From: Fragilaria crotonensis
Taxonomy: Eukaryota; Bacillariophyta; Fragilariophyceae; Fragilariales; Fragilariaceae
NCBI GenBank assembly: GCA_022925895.1
Contig: JAKSYS010000029.1
Location: 62,001 to 126,000 of the forward strand
Length of the DNA: 64,000 nucleotides
Direction: 5' to 3'
In this document: piece after piece, positions 1 to 10,575 of the stretch
How the letters are laid out: each line of letters opens with the position of its first letter
How positions within the stretch are numbered: position 1 is the stretch's first letter
Notes under the pieces: generated by a model
The model's input: the letters and a program-made list of their open reading frames with translations, nothing else
The model's database searches: none
What the model was told of the DNA's origin: nothing
Position numbers and translations under genes: made by a program

Positions 1-55
1 ATCACATGGTAGCTCCACATTTGCACCCAAGGCGACGATTTCAATCCACACCCTC

Positions 56-1454
56 ATGATGATTCGATTCCTTTTCATCTTTCTCCTTGTCAAGGGAGGG
101 GTAGTCAGTGCTACTCTTCATGGCGATATCGTTCGCCATCCGAAGGAATCTGGATCAAAACGCTCAGCAGCCGCTGAGTTGATTATCGAAAACTTCGTTC
201 AGCTTGATCATGGACTGAATGAGACATGGATGGCTAACGACCCACAAACTCCGGACGGCGATGAACATTCTACAATCGAAACGACATCAATATTTGCTGA
301 CCTGCTTCTTCCTTCTGGCTCTACGAAATCGCAGGTCACCCTTGAGCGAGACAAAGGGGGGACTATGAAGAAGGTAGTGCCTGGAGAGGATACCAAGGGA
401 AAACTACAGAGGCTGAAAGGAACCAAACAAGACAAACCGAAAAAGGTGAAGGGAGAGAAAACGAAAGACAAGAAGAAAGGTGTCCAGACAACTGCAAAAG
501 CACCTTCCGTTTCACCGAGTCCCAGTCTTGGGCTGCCTTCGAGCACTCCGTCTCAAATTCCATCATCTTTACCAGGTAAGTTCTTGCTTCTTCCAGTTGG
601 AATGTGACTCTGTTGCTTAGACCTAAGTGTTGACCTCAGCAGGTGAAAACAAAGAGGCCGACGACATGCACTCGAGTTTGCAAACCATCTCGTCAGTGGC
701 TCGTTCAATCCCGGCATTTGAACTTGGTTACACCACAAGTAGACTCGACAATCCCGGGATCAAAGAGTATGACGAGCTCGTGGAAGTCACTCGCGTTTAT
801 ATCAATGAGTCGCTGAGTGACGTTTTTGGAAGCGATATCGTCGGGTACGATGGCTCAGCGGTGGACTCTTACCGTGTCCAAGGGGAACACTCTGTTGAAT
901 ACCATATCAGGAGTACCTGGACCGGGGAAGAGTCTCAGGTTCTGCCGACGTCCGATCTCGGCATAATTGTGACTAATCTTTTCAAAGACTCAACTTTGCA
1001 GTCCTATCTTGAGCGGTTGCGTACAAAGTTGCCATCGTCTAACGTCTTCAGCTCAACTACTGCAGTCACCTTGGAGCAGACTGGAGCAGAAACTGGTTCC
1101 AACAAAGACAGCTCGGCGTCCACCGAAGATGGCAGTCCCGGCAGCGATCCCGACGATAAGAGCGGAGCCTTGATAGGTATCTCGATTGCAGCGGGTGGCA
1201 TTCTTGCATGCCTTGTCATCCTCGCGATTTACTGCCGGCGACGCGGGCAAGTGGGCGATATTGGAAATGACGCGATCAAGCCAGATACTGCTGAAGTCAG
1301 CACTTTAGACACGAATCCCATGATGCTATCTGAAGTTTCGTTCCGTGTTCAGAGGAATAGTGCGAAAGACGATCTCGCAACGGAACCATTCGATCAGCAA
1401 TCAACCTTCGAACGCGACGGGAATTTCAGTGAAATCAGTCTGAACGAGATATAA
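56..1454 (+). CDS. Secreted single-pass membrane protein, tandem paralogue 1
   Basis: Two exons, 56-575 and 643-1454, joined by a 67-bp GT-AG intron (phase 1), give about 443 residues. Seen: a signal peptide (residues 1-19, hydrophobic FLFIFLLV core), a Lys-rich stretch (about 100-145), a Ser/Pro-rich spacer (148-175), a globular region (about 200-325) and one transmembrane helix (about 349-371) followed by CRRR. That places the globular region outside the cell or in a lumen and a ~70-residue acidic tail in the cytosol. The tail carries LSEVS and ends FSEISLNEI. The next gene downstream has the same order of parts, an intron at the same place and phase, and the same tail motifs, so the two are tandem duplicates. 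The globular region sits next to the membrane like a SEA domain, but I do not recognise the fold. Function unknown; a surface receptor, adhesin or cell-wall-linked protein is inference. Confidence 0.8.
576..642 (+). other. Intron with tandem (NAGNAG) acceptor
   Basis: GTAAGT donor at 576; the acceptor region reads CTCAGCAG, so splicing can use the AG at 638-639 or 641-642. Both keep the frame, and the longer product gains one residue. Reading through the intron hits a stop at 605-607, so splicing is needed for the membrane anchor to be made. Confidence 0.75.
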
Positions 1455-2207
1455 GTCAACTCGGAGTACTAAATTAGCTGATTAGGGGGGACGAGAAGCT
1501 GATTAAAACTAACTACAACGAAACGCTGGGGTCTATCACAGGTCCGTTTTTGTTAACGTTCTATGCATGTTCGTAGATGACAATCAGTTGCCATCGAGGG
1601 GTTCGACTTCTACGGTACCGGTACTTTCTGCGAATAAGACTTACCGCTGGAGTATCAGTAGACCACGGTCACCTGCTAGACATACCGGGAACATCATTGT
1701 CGTAAGTGGGGTATAACTTTCAAAGACTACAAGTCGGTAGAGGCATTTTTGAACGGTTCAAGTTAGTGATTGCTACTTCAAGTAGAAATGGAAACATATA
1801 CAAGATGTGTCTAACCCTGACGTATAACGGCAATAATTGTATATGTTTCCCCTGTACTCTACGGTAGTAATAGTACCCGGGCGGGCATATCACTAATTGC
1901 CGAGATCAGACTTTTTTGCACCATTCATCAAGATTGGCGGAATTTTTAGTCGCCCACATGTCTCGTGCGAAGGAAGATTCGTCGAGAACGCTTAAGTGAC
2001 ATGATCCAAGTCTATATAGAATCCTTGTGAATCACATGAGCCGGCCGAAAATGACTGGTAAAGGGATCAAAAATCCCCAACGGCACATTTTTTGGGACGT
2101 ACGACACGAGCCGATGATGGTGCCGAAGTCGTGAGTACGAAAGAAATCATCATGCATAAATTCTCATCGAATTTATTGAGATAAACCTCGACAAAGCCAT
2201 AAGCAGG
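1455..2207. other. Intergenic, no gene seen
   Basis: About 750 bp between the tandem paralogues. It is moderately AT-rich, with no long reading frame on either strand and no RNA gene recognised. It should hold the 3' end of the first gene and the promoter of the second. Confidence 0.6.
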
Positions 2208-3959
2208 ATGGCAATGAACAGCTCAATTGTGCCGTTGGGACTTCTTATGTTCGTATTGCATGGTGCGGGTGCTCTTGATCAACAGCGTGATGCAAGTCCT
2301 CTGAGTATCACCGTGGAAGCTGAAAGTCTTGATTGGTCGTGGTTGGCTTTCTCCGATGACGATGACGACTACGTGACAGGGAGTACAATCGCGAAAAGCG
2401 AAGGCAAAAAGGGCAAGGGGACACAGGGGAAGAAAGGTGGCAAGGGTGACAAGGACGGCAAGGGCGGACACGGAGAAAAAAATGGAGGGAAAGGTGGGAA
2501 GGGTCAAAACGATGGAAAGGGCGGACAAGGAAAAGGTGGCAAAAAGGGCGGGGGGAAAGGGGAAGACAAGGGTGGGCACAAAAACCCGTCACGTGCACCG
2601 GCGATTGTCTCTCCGCATTCGGATGCCCCACTGTCAAGTGCCAGTCCATTTTGTTCTTTGACCCCAACCGCAACGCCGCACCCCACCTCATCTCATTCAC
2701 CGACTGGAACACAAACAACAACAACGCTTCCTACGGCAACTCATGCACCTTCTCGAAGGCAGTCGCGTTCCTCAAGCCCAAACCGATCTCACGGGAGCAA
2801 TGACCATCCCTCATCGAGTCCAACGCAGATCCCTGCAAGTGAAGATAGGCCATCGCAAGCACCAGGTAATTCCTTCGTGCCCGAAAAATGTGCCTGCTTC
2901 TGATTCCCACTCACTTTCTCTCTCTGTACAGTTGTAAGCAAGATTCCAACACGTCAGGGATCGAATGATCCTGTCTTCATCTCAGGACCAACAGTCAGTC
3001 CAGATCCAACTTTGTCGCCTTCGACGTCGAACGTTCCCTCGTCGATCCCCGGGCCGACCGTATTTTCAAGTAACGCTCCAAGTGACCAATCATCTGCTAG
3101 CGGTAGAAAGGATCTTTCCCCGTATGGCATTGCATACACAGTGACCAGCCCTGACGTCCCCGGAGCGATCGACTACGCGGAGGTAGCACTTTTAACAAAC
3201 AACTACCTTCGAACATATTTCGAAGACATATTTGGTGAAACGCAGTTCACCACTCTGGACAACTTCATCACAGTCTTCGTTAGCGGCAATTTCGTCTTTA
3301 GCGAGCCTGTCCATGTCGACTATGAGTCAACTGCCTATTTCAACACCAACGTGTCAGAATCAATTCCGCACGTTCCTGATCTCGATGTAATGCTTCGGCA
3401 AGCATTCAAAGGGGAGAATCTTGATGAGTACTTGGCACAATTAAGTACCCTTACTTCCAATGTTTTCTCTGGAACCACCAAAGCTAAAGTTGTCAACAGC
3501 ACAAGTACTAAGCTTTCAGACCAGGAAAGGCAACAGGAGCAAAACGCCATTCTCGGTAGCAATCAGAGTGGAGGAGCAAGCGTCTCCGTCCCAACAATCG
3601 TCGCAGTCTCAAGTGGGGCTATGGCTGTTGGCGCACTTATGCTGTTTCTGACGAGGAGACGGAAAAGACGCACCTCAAAGGCGAGATTCACTAAGAGCAC
3701 GGACGACCCGGTTGCATCAGCTCTTTCTGAGTACGACTACGCGACTACAGACGATATGTCATGGAGTGACTCACGTACGACGGCGCTTAGTCCAATTGGA
3801 GGGGTCTATCTGTCTGAGGTGAGCGGATGTATCTCTGAGTATGACGAGAACGACCCACAGAGCTTCGGCAGTCACCTCAGACAGGAGAGAAGCCCGCTTT
3901 TTGGAGATCGATCTGTTCCAGCAATTGACGACGACAGCTTCAGTGAGGTACATCTGTGA
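2208..3959 (+). CDS. Secreted single-pass membrane protein with Gly/Lys-rich region, tandem paralogue 2
   Basis: Exons 2208-2865 and 2932-3959 with a 66-bp GT-AG intron (phase 1) give about 561 residues. Seen: a signal peptide (1-22), an acidic stretch SDDDDDYV, a Gly/Lys repeat region (about 65-123, built from GGKG and GKKG units), a long Ser/Thr/Pro spacer (124-280), a globular region (about 283-405) and a transmembrane helix (about 438-460) followed by RRRKRR. The cytosolic tail carries LSEVS and ends FSEVHL. The globular region aligns by eye with paralogue 1: YTxxxxDxPG, then YL or YI and DIFG or DVFG, then a Leu-rich segment ending SNVFSxTT. The Gly/Lys block recalls polycationic cell-wall and silica-associated proteins of diatoms, but it lacks the clear Ser/Lys pattern of silaffins, so that link is speculation. 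Function unknown. Confidence 0.8.
2866..2931 (+). other. Intron of paralogue 2
   Basis: GTAATT donor, CTCTCTGTACAG polypyrimidine and acceptor, phase 1. It falls between the Ser/Pro spacer and the globular region, the same place and phase as in paralogue 1. Confidence 0.8.
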
Positions 3960-4126
3960 TCAGCACGTTGGGGGGAATCGGTGCGACGAAAGCAGAAAAC
4001 AAAGCAACTCTATAGCGATCAGTACGCATTATGCGGCATTACTGCATTCAATCTCAGCGACTTCTTCGAACTATCATAAAAGTCCTCCAGACGTATGGTA
4101 GGTGGACAGCTTGTCAGTAGAGAATT

Positions 4127-5053
4127 TTATTGCTCAGCACCGCCTTGGGCGTTCCACCGTCCGCTTTTCGTCGTTTGAAAGCAATGAAGAAAGTTGTGCT
4201 GAATCGGAGAGAAATTAGCTAACAATGATACAAAATCGCCCCAGTAATGAGAACGGAGCAATGCAGTTGGAACACTTACAAAAACATAGGCAGTGCTACC
4301 GCCGATCGGCTCCCCACAAAAGCGCCCAGCTGTGGATTCAGAGTGCCATCGTGATTTGTCGTCTAAATTTGGTGAAGCATTCTTGACAAAGGAGAGAGGT
4401 GCTGCCTCAGCTTGTAACTCTTGGAGACCGGTTTTGTCCCAATCGCGTAGTTCGCAGGAGCCCCCGTCATCGTCATCGTCGTCCCCGTCAAACAAAGAAG
4501 TTTCCCTGGCAGCATCACAATCCCATGACTCAGACGATGACATGAGAAACACACAGGCACGTTCTTTCTCCACGAAAGGTTCAGTGTACTCAACGCGAGT
4601 TTGAAGAAAAGGTTCCGAGTTTTGATTTGGCGTCGAATCCTCTCTCTCGTCGTCGTCATCAATCCTGTCGTCATTCATGCTGCAGTTTCGACTCTCTACT
4701 AGGCGCGATTCCTCGCAATCCGCAGTTGAAGTCATGAAGAGTGAGTCGTTTCGAGCGGGAGTGCATGTGACCTCACCAGATATCGAAAACGTCTCGGTTA
4801 AGGTGGGAGAGGGGTCGACATCTATCGCACCTGGCTTCTGCAACCCGTCACAATGTGGCGAGTCAGCACCCTCGTTTCCTACATCATCTGGGCATGAAAG
4901 GTTTTCTTTAGCATTCAAAGAAAAATTATCAATCGAACGAACCTCCTGCCTAGCGCTGCCCTCATTCGGAATAGATTTCGAGCCGCCACTTGGTGTCGCT
5001 GACTCCTCCGAGCAATTCGGAGATTCACATCCAATTGTCATGTCTGGTGTCAA
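4127..5053 (-). CDS. Acidic Ser-rich hypothetical protein
   Basis: One frame of 308 codons. The protein is rich in Ser, Asp and Glu, with a run of seven Asp and several Cys; no domain, signal peptide or membrane helix is evident, and most of it looks disordered. Near the C-terminus lies a possible intron, 4279-4199 on the minus strand, with GTAAGT donor and GATTCAG acceptor. It is 81 bp, phase 0, without an in-frame stop, so spliced (281 residues) and retained (308 residues) forms would both be translatable. The gene converges on paralogue 2, whose end lies 167 bp away. An upstream exon around 5090-5241 is possible. I chose this strand because the opposite one gives only short frames. I do not recognise the protein. 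Confidence 0.45.
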   Translation of the reverse strand: MTPDMTIGCESPNCSEESATPSGGSKSIPNEGSARQEVRSIDNFSLNAKENLSCPDDVGNEGADSPHCDGLQKPGAIDVDPSPTLTETFSISGEVTCTPARNDSLFMTSTADCEESRLVESRNCSMNDDRIDDDDEREDSTPNQNSEPFLQTRVEYTEPFVEKERACVFLMSSSESWDCDAARETSLFDGDDDDDDGGSCELRDWDKTGLQELQAEAAPLSFVKNASPNLDDKSRWHSESTAGRFCGEPIGGSTAYVFVSVPTALLRSHYWGDFVSLLANFSPIQHNFLHCFQTTKSGRWNAQGGAEQ

Positions 5054-5984
5054 GTGTCAAGCTTTCTGCACAACTGAAGTACTGAGAATGGCTTCGAGGT
5101 ACGCTCTTCAAAGGCCGAATATAGTATATTGTCTTCGGTCCTAGGTGCTTGAGAGGTGATAGGCTGCTCACGACGGCGAAGCAAACGGGAAATCAGTTGC
5201 AGTGTCGATGCGTTGTGTGAAATGTGACACGCTAATCGCACACGTGCACACCAGCCGGACCTCGGACCTGCCTACGGCTCAACTCCATGTGGTATGAAAA
5301 TGGAATACCATGGCTTACTGTACAAAGTAATTCCAAGAAAGGAATTCCGAAACACAAATTTCGCCAATGTCAAGTTTGGAACTATATTACTTTAGAAACA
5401 CGTATGCGAATCATATATGTTTTTTGTATTCAGCATCGTATGAATTCAAATCTGACATGTTTTGAATGTTATACATATATACTTGTATATTTTAAATGGT
5501 TTTGACGGAGGCAAGCATGCGTGTTATACTTCTCTGGCGCACCTTTTCGTACGTGAAAAAATAGGTGCTACGGCACATCACTTTAAATTGTAGCGCGAAA
5601 CCACAGGATTCATAAATACTCGGAGTACTAGCTAGTACCTGGGACTACCGTAGCATAGTACCTCGTATTATGCATTAAACAACTCCACACGCCAAGGCAA
5701 TCCTCCCTCCTCCGACCAAAGAGTTGAGTACGAGCGCAGAAAAGCTGCGTTTTGTTCGCAGCTGAATCCACTGCTGAATCCTGCATGTTCGTAAGCAACT
5801 GTGCTCCACATGAGTCGTTGGTATACGCTCATTAAATGAAGATCTACCGCTTGTCTTATTCCGAGTGCAATTGATGCTATAGGCAGTGTTAGTGGACGAC
5901 ACAGTGTGGAGGACTTCGCATTGCCAACAATTCGAAAGCAATACGCGTTACGCCACTGAGTATAGGCACATTGCGTAGCGTTTC
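5054..5984. other. Intergenic, no gene seen
   Basis: About 930 bp between the acidic protein and the lipase. There is an AT-rich patch at 5380-5510 and GTAC-rich words at 5610-5660. Short frames exist but none resembles a protein. It presumably holds the two divergent promoters. Confidence 0.5.
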
Positions 5985-7355
5985 TTGCTGATTCACGTCT
6001 TGCTCCTCATGCTGATTTGCCGCCCATCTCCCGGATTCCGGTCATTATTGCAAGAATGGACCCGGGCCATTAGCACGTCTACATTCCTCGCTGCCGAGTT
6101 TAAGCGCTCCGAAGTTCCCCTTGTGTTCATTCATGGCATGAAGGGATCGCACTTGTCGTCGCCGATGTCAAGGCACTGGCTTTCTTTGTCGGGACTCTTA
6201 AATCTCCCTCCGAAACCTGACTACGACCCATCACGTGATTTTTCGCTCCCCATGACGTATACAGGAATGGTGCAAGAAAGAGGTAATCTCAAACCGGATG
6301 GATTGGTCAACTATATTGTGGACGTAAACGCGTACCTCCAGTTTCTTCCGTTCTATGGACACATTTCTAACGTTATGGATCAGCTCGATGTGGCATACAA
6401 GACTAATGCAAAACCCCAGGGTAACATCACATCAAGTACGACCAGGCCCACTGCTTGCTTTGTGTATGACTGGCGACGTGATCTTCTCGAACTTTCGGAC
6501 GCTTTTCACATGTTTTGCTGCGAATCCTTTCCGGATCGCCCAGTCCAAGTCCTCGCCCATTCCATGGGTGGCTTACTTGCCATATCGGCGATGAGAAGGT
6601 ATCCAGAAAAGTACAGACCGGGTGCTGTCATGGCAGGCGTACCATTTGGCACGGGGATTCAATATCTGCAAGATCTTCACCTTGGGTATTTCACTGAGCT
6701 AGGCAGGTGTCGTCAATTCTTGCCAGAGTCTCAGTTTACGTTCTCGTCCCATTGGTGTTTCTTTCCAACTTCACCAGAAACACTGGGGGATGCCTTCGTC
6801 GATGTGACGCATCTGCCAGGAATCACGTTTGAGGCGAATGTACCATCAATAGGCAAGAACCTTGGCAAAGAGTTTAGGGAGCCTGTGCGAGGAAGACCTA
6901 TCCAGATTGATTTTTATAACGTCGACGACTGGGAAAAGCACAGTATTGGTATCTTCAGCAAGGGTATGGACGAGGCCACGTTGGAAGTCTATAGAAATCA
7001 CATGCGGCTACAGATTCCACGAGCGCTTGAGTTCCGCATCACGGCGCTTGGACCAGCAGAACAGCACGAGGACATTCCTCCATTGGCGGTCGGCGCTTCG
7101 AATACTAAACCCACGATCAATCAAATCTTGCGACGAACAAGCAAAAATGGTAGTTTTGAATACGACTACAGTTCAGGCAGGTCGGTCCCTGGTGATGGAC
7201 GAATCAACTTTACTGGCGCGTTTCCGCCTGTTCGGCACAAAGCGTTCGAGCTACAATCACTACACACGAAACAATTTATCTGGGAGGATCATGGAGGGGA
7301 TCTTGGGACACTCCTGCGCGAGGTCGAGGACCAACTGGCCATGTACTCATCATGA
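5985..7355 (+). CDS. LCAT-like alpha/beta-hydrolase (lipase or acyltransferase)
   Basis: A single exon of 456 residues. Seen: a hydrophobic N-terminus (MLIHVLLLMLICRP) fit for a signal peptide; the oxyanion-side motif VFIHG (47-51); the YDWRR motif typical of the lecithin:cholesterol acyltransferase family near residue 160; the nucleophile elbow AHSMGG with Ser193; PGDGR with Asp404; and VRHKAF with His418 as catalytic His candidate. Order and spacing fit the LCAT/PDAT lipase family, which hydrolyses or transfers acyl groups of phospholipids or neutral lipids. The N-terminus points to the secretory route; there is no clear AF plastid motif. The substrate cannot be told. It converges on the oxidoreductase gene, with 418 bp between the stops. 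Confidence 0.85.
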   Translation: MLIHVLLLMLICRPSPGFRSLLQEWTRAISTSTFLAAEFKRSEVPLVFIHGMKGSHLSSPMSRHWLSLSGLLNLPPKPDYDPSRDFSLPMTYTGMVQERGNLKPDGLVNYIVDVNAYLQFLPFYGHISNVMDQLDVAYKTNAKPQGNITSSTTRPTACFVYDWRRDLLELSDAFHMFCCESFPDRPVQVLAHSMGGLLAISAMRRYPEKYRPGAVMAGVPFGTGIQYLQDLHLGYFTELGRCRQFLPESQFTFSSHWCFFPTSPETLGDAFVDVTHLPGITFEANVPSIGKNLGKEFREPVRGRPIQIDFYNVDDWEKHSIGIFSKGMDEATLEVYRNHMRLQIPRALEFRITALGPAEQHEDIPPLAVGASNTKPTINQILRRTSKNGSFEYDYSSGRSVPGDGRINFTGAFPPVRHKAFELQSLHTKQFIWEDHGGDLGTLLREVEDQLAMYSS

Positions 7356-7773
7356 AAGTCCGTTATGCATGTCGACCTCAGCGCATCTCGAACCTCGAGC
7401 ATTTGGGACCACGTGTGGCGGAGATACAGCCATCGGCCAGTCTACCAACAGTCGTTTGACGGAAACGAGGAGCTCGCTTGCTAATCCTGCTCGTCTTGTA
7501 TCAACTTACAAATACGATGTACCAATGGTCGGCACTCGGGCTATAGTGTAGAGCGTAAGGCTGACTCGTTGAACGATGTCATTATCAACTTCCCATAGAT
7601 AGCCGTCGACCACACACAACGAACAAGTAGGAGCCAACCATATTCCACCCCGACTCCATTCTCTACGAAATACCTAGTGATTCAGATCGGGACTCATTAC
7701 TACCTATTATCCTTCTGCTTTTACATTACGTACTCCTGGAAAAACTCCAGACCGACATCGCTGAAGCGATCGC
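7356..7773. other. Convergent intergenic region
   Basis: About 418 bp between two gene ends. It should hold both 3' untranslated regions. No gene, repeat or RNA seen. Confidence 0.5.
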
Positions 7774-9037
7774 TCACTTCAGCTGCTCTTGGAGTAATGG
7801 CGTCAAGTATTCCGCAACTCTCAAAGTCTCAACCGCGATATCAATTGTGGCAATCCCCTCCGGAGTCACACCATTGGCACAGAAATTGGCGACTCGTTCC
7901 TTGACGGTGACGTAATCGGGATCCTGGGAAAAGAAGTAGGGCATGGCACCGGGATACTTTGCCTCCAAAACAGCAACATTCGCCTTGTCGTCTTCATCTG
8001 GCATGGAGTGTCTGAAGACTTCCTTGCCGTCCACTTCGACTTTGGCATACGAAGTGTCACCTCCACAACGATCTGCCTGAACTGAAACAGACTTGCCCGT
8101 CTTGGTCTTGATGGTGAACTTGATCTTGTCAAAATCAGTGAACTCTTTACCCGATGGACCCTTGAGAGTCTGACAAGACGAGAATTCAGTATCGGCTACA
8201 ACTTCCTCGATGTTGTCAACAGACACATCATAGAAGGACACTAAGAGGGCCAACTCGTGGATGGCCATGTTTTTGAGCATGCCTTCACAGTTGCGCTCGA
8301 AACACTCTCCAAGAGATTCTGGGGTATTCTCGTATGTGTTGTTTGAAACGAAGGTGACATGACTTCCCTCAACACTGGCCGCGAACTCACGAGCCTTACG
8401 AACGAATTTGCAGACGTTCTTGTTGTATCCCATCAGAACGGTGACCCCAGACGCAGCAGCCTCGTCCTTCATCGCCTCGAGCTCGGCAACAGTTGGTGCA
8501 CCAGGCTTCTCAAGGTAGATTGTGGTGCATCCGGCCTGAAGCAATTGAATTTACAGAAAACGCGATGAGTAAATATGTGTGGAAGCAAGCACTGCGTTAA
8601 ATCGTGGACCTACCTTGATAGCCTCTTTGAGGAAGCGTGGGTTGTCAGCCGTGCGTCCGCTAATAAGTGCCAAACGCTTGCTACCCTCAGGAACGCTGGG
8701 CAAGTCGGCTACCGACGTGATGAATACAACATGGTGGTTCTCTTCGGCCTCTTTCTGGAATTCAGCGAATTCGGGACCTCCAGGACCGGCGGCACCTGTC
8801 GCATTAAAGAATCTTAGCATGAGTCATATTTCTCACTAGGTTGAGCAGGAAACGTCACGGAGGCCTGAGGCACGTACCAGGGCCCAGGAACCACGGTTCG
8901 ATCACATACGCCAACTTGGCAGAGGGGCACTCCCCCAATATAAGCTGTTTCGCATGGTACCATCCCATTCCGCGGAGAGGGGCTCCGCATCCGATGAGGA
9001 CGACTTCGCATTGGTTTGATTCGAGTGTTGGAGCCAT
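7774..9037 (-). CDS. Gfo/Idh/MocA-family NAD(P)-dependent oxidoreductase
   Basis: Three exons on the minus strand, 9037-8878, 8795-8614 and 8535-7774, give about 367 residues, the usual length of the family. Introns are 82 and 78 bp with GTACGT and GTAGGT donors; phases 1 and 0 fit. Exon 1 carries the Rossmann nucleotide loop (VLIGCGAPLRGMG), though the second Gly-rich turn is unusual. Exon 3 opens with the strand and EKPGAPT motif whose Lys is conserved in the active site. The rest matches the C-terminal beta-sheet domain in outline. Members oxidise sugars, inositols or related polyols with NAD(P); the substrate here is unknown. No targeting signal is clear, so the cytosol is likely. The ATG at 9037 was chosen because it leads directly into the Rossmann strand. 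Confidence 0.85.
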
Positions 9038-10570
9038 GATTATGTTGCAATTGAAAAGGTTGTGCTTGGCGTTCTATCGTCTATACGAGGAAATTGTTTT
9101 GAGCCCTGAGTTTTGTGCGTTAGTTGAATCCTTGTGGTGATGCATCGACGCCTCAGCCAATCCGATCACGACGTATCTACTCGAAGTACGACCCGATGTG
9201 GCTGGACTTTCGAAATGCGAACTGGACAAAAAACTCACCCAGCTGACAGTTGACACCAATACAGCCAAAATCGCACACGAAGAGAATAGTACGGACAGTA
9301 TGTGGCATACTCCAGTACTGTATGCGTACGTGGACGTGGTTCATTTTCCGTATGCCGTACTGTAGTATGCCGCGGTATGCTACGCGTGAGCACGTTTGTA
9401 CAGTACTTGTACATACCTCCGGCAAGAGTGTACAACGTTGACTGCATCATCCCTGTTATGTCATGCTGATCCAAAGGTTCGGCGGAATAGCATTCCTGTC
9501 TACCGGTATTTTGTACGAGACGAATCAGGTCGAACAGCTCCATTCAAATTATCATGCAGTACTCCTGATTCCGGATGTTGCATGAAAAATACAATGAACG
9601 CTACAATAGGGAGCAAACACTTGAGCATGTACTTATATCGAGCATCCAACATCCAAGATACAACTTACTGCTCTAGTAGTACGTTGTCCCTGAACTACAA
9701 CTAGAATTAATTGATTAATTGTACGACGATTCTACCTGGTACCACTGGTATTCACACTACTCCAAGTATGTTTCAAAGTTTCTGACCAAGTGGAGTATGC
9801 TGCTGTGGCTCACATTGCGAAAAGCTACAGGACAAAAGTTGTATATGGTACAACTAAGTTGTATGCACAGAAGCTTTCTAAAACCTCTTGGTACAACTGA
9901 TACAACTCCTCATCATCGGCAAAAAGCGCATAGGACATGTGGTGAAAGAAAGAGTACAGAATGTGGTGAAGTACATGGAACTTGTGAAAGGATAAAGGGA
10001 GTTCTGTACAACTAAAAAATGTGGAGTCAATGGTTTACACTAATCATGACAAACTTGTGTTGAGCACAGTCCCAGCGCTACTGGGCATGGCAAAGGACTA
10101 CAAGTTGACACTTCATGGCGTTATGAATTTGTACATGGCATTGATTGTGGTAGGAATTGACAGGAGTACACTAAGAGTGAATTGCAAGCACTTACTTCAA
10201 AAACATTGCGCACTGGATGAACTTCAAGACAGTTGGCATTCCTGACACAAATCCGAAGTTTTTGCAATGCAACGCGCTTGCGTTTTGGAAGAAAAATATT
10301 TCTTTATTATAGCTGATCATTTGGTTTTGTGGGTATCCGGTTGTGATGAGGGAAATCCTCCGAGGAGTATTGATGTCATCAACCTGATCAGGCACCTCAA
10401 GAAGATGGAAGTCCAAAAGCAGGGTGTTCTCTCCAAGGCCAAGATGCATCCATTGACAGAAGCTGAGTTTTAAAAGGTGCAGAAAATTGTACAGAATCAC
10501 AACAAGAATAATTACATCTGGCGGTATGGTTTGTATTCTCTAACCAATCTCCAGTTTCATATTATTGCTC
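9038..10570. other. Gene-poor accessory stretch
   Basis: No convincing gene. 9290-9440 and 9480-9800 are full of GTAC words and short imperfect palindromes. Plus-strand frames at 10021-10245 and 10267-10473 encode ordinary-looking peptides (74 and 68 residues) and lead into the tandem repeat, so they may be remains of one decayed coding block, perhaps of a mobile element. I do not recognise a family. Confidence 0.4.
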
Positions 10571-10575
10571 GAATT

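Noticed and set aside
4293-5144. Plus-strand frames opposite the acidic protein
   Set aside because: They are short, split, and shadow the long minus-strand frame, whose composition is more protein-like.
9719-10473. Series of short plus-strand frames as a possible gene
   Set aside because: No domain, no clear splice sites joining them, and they border a tandem repeat. Kept only as possible decayed coding.
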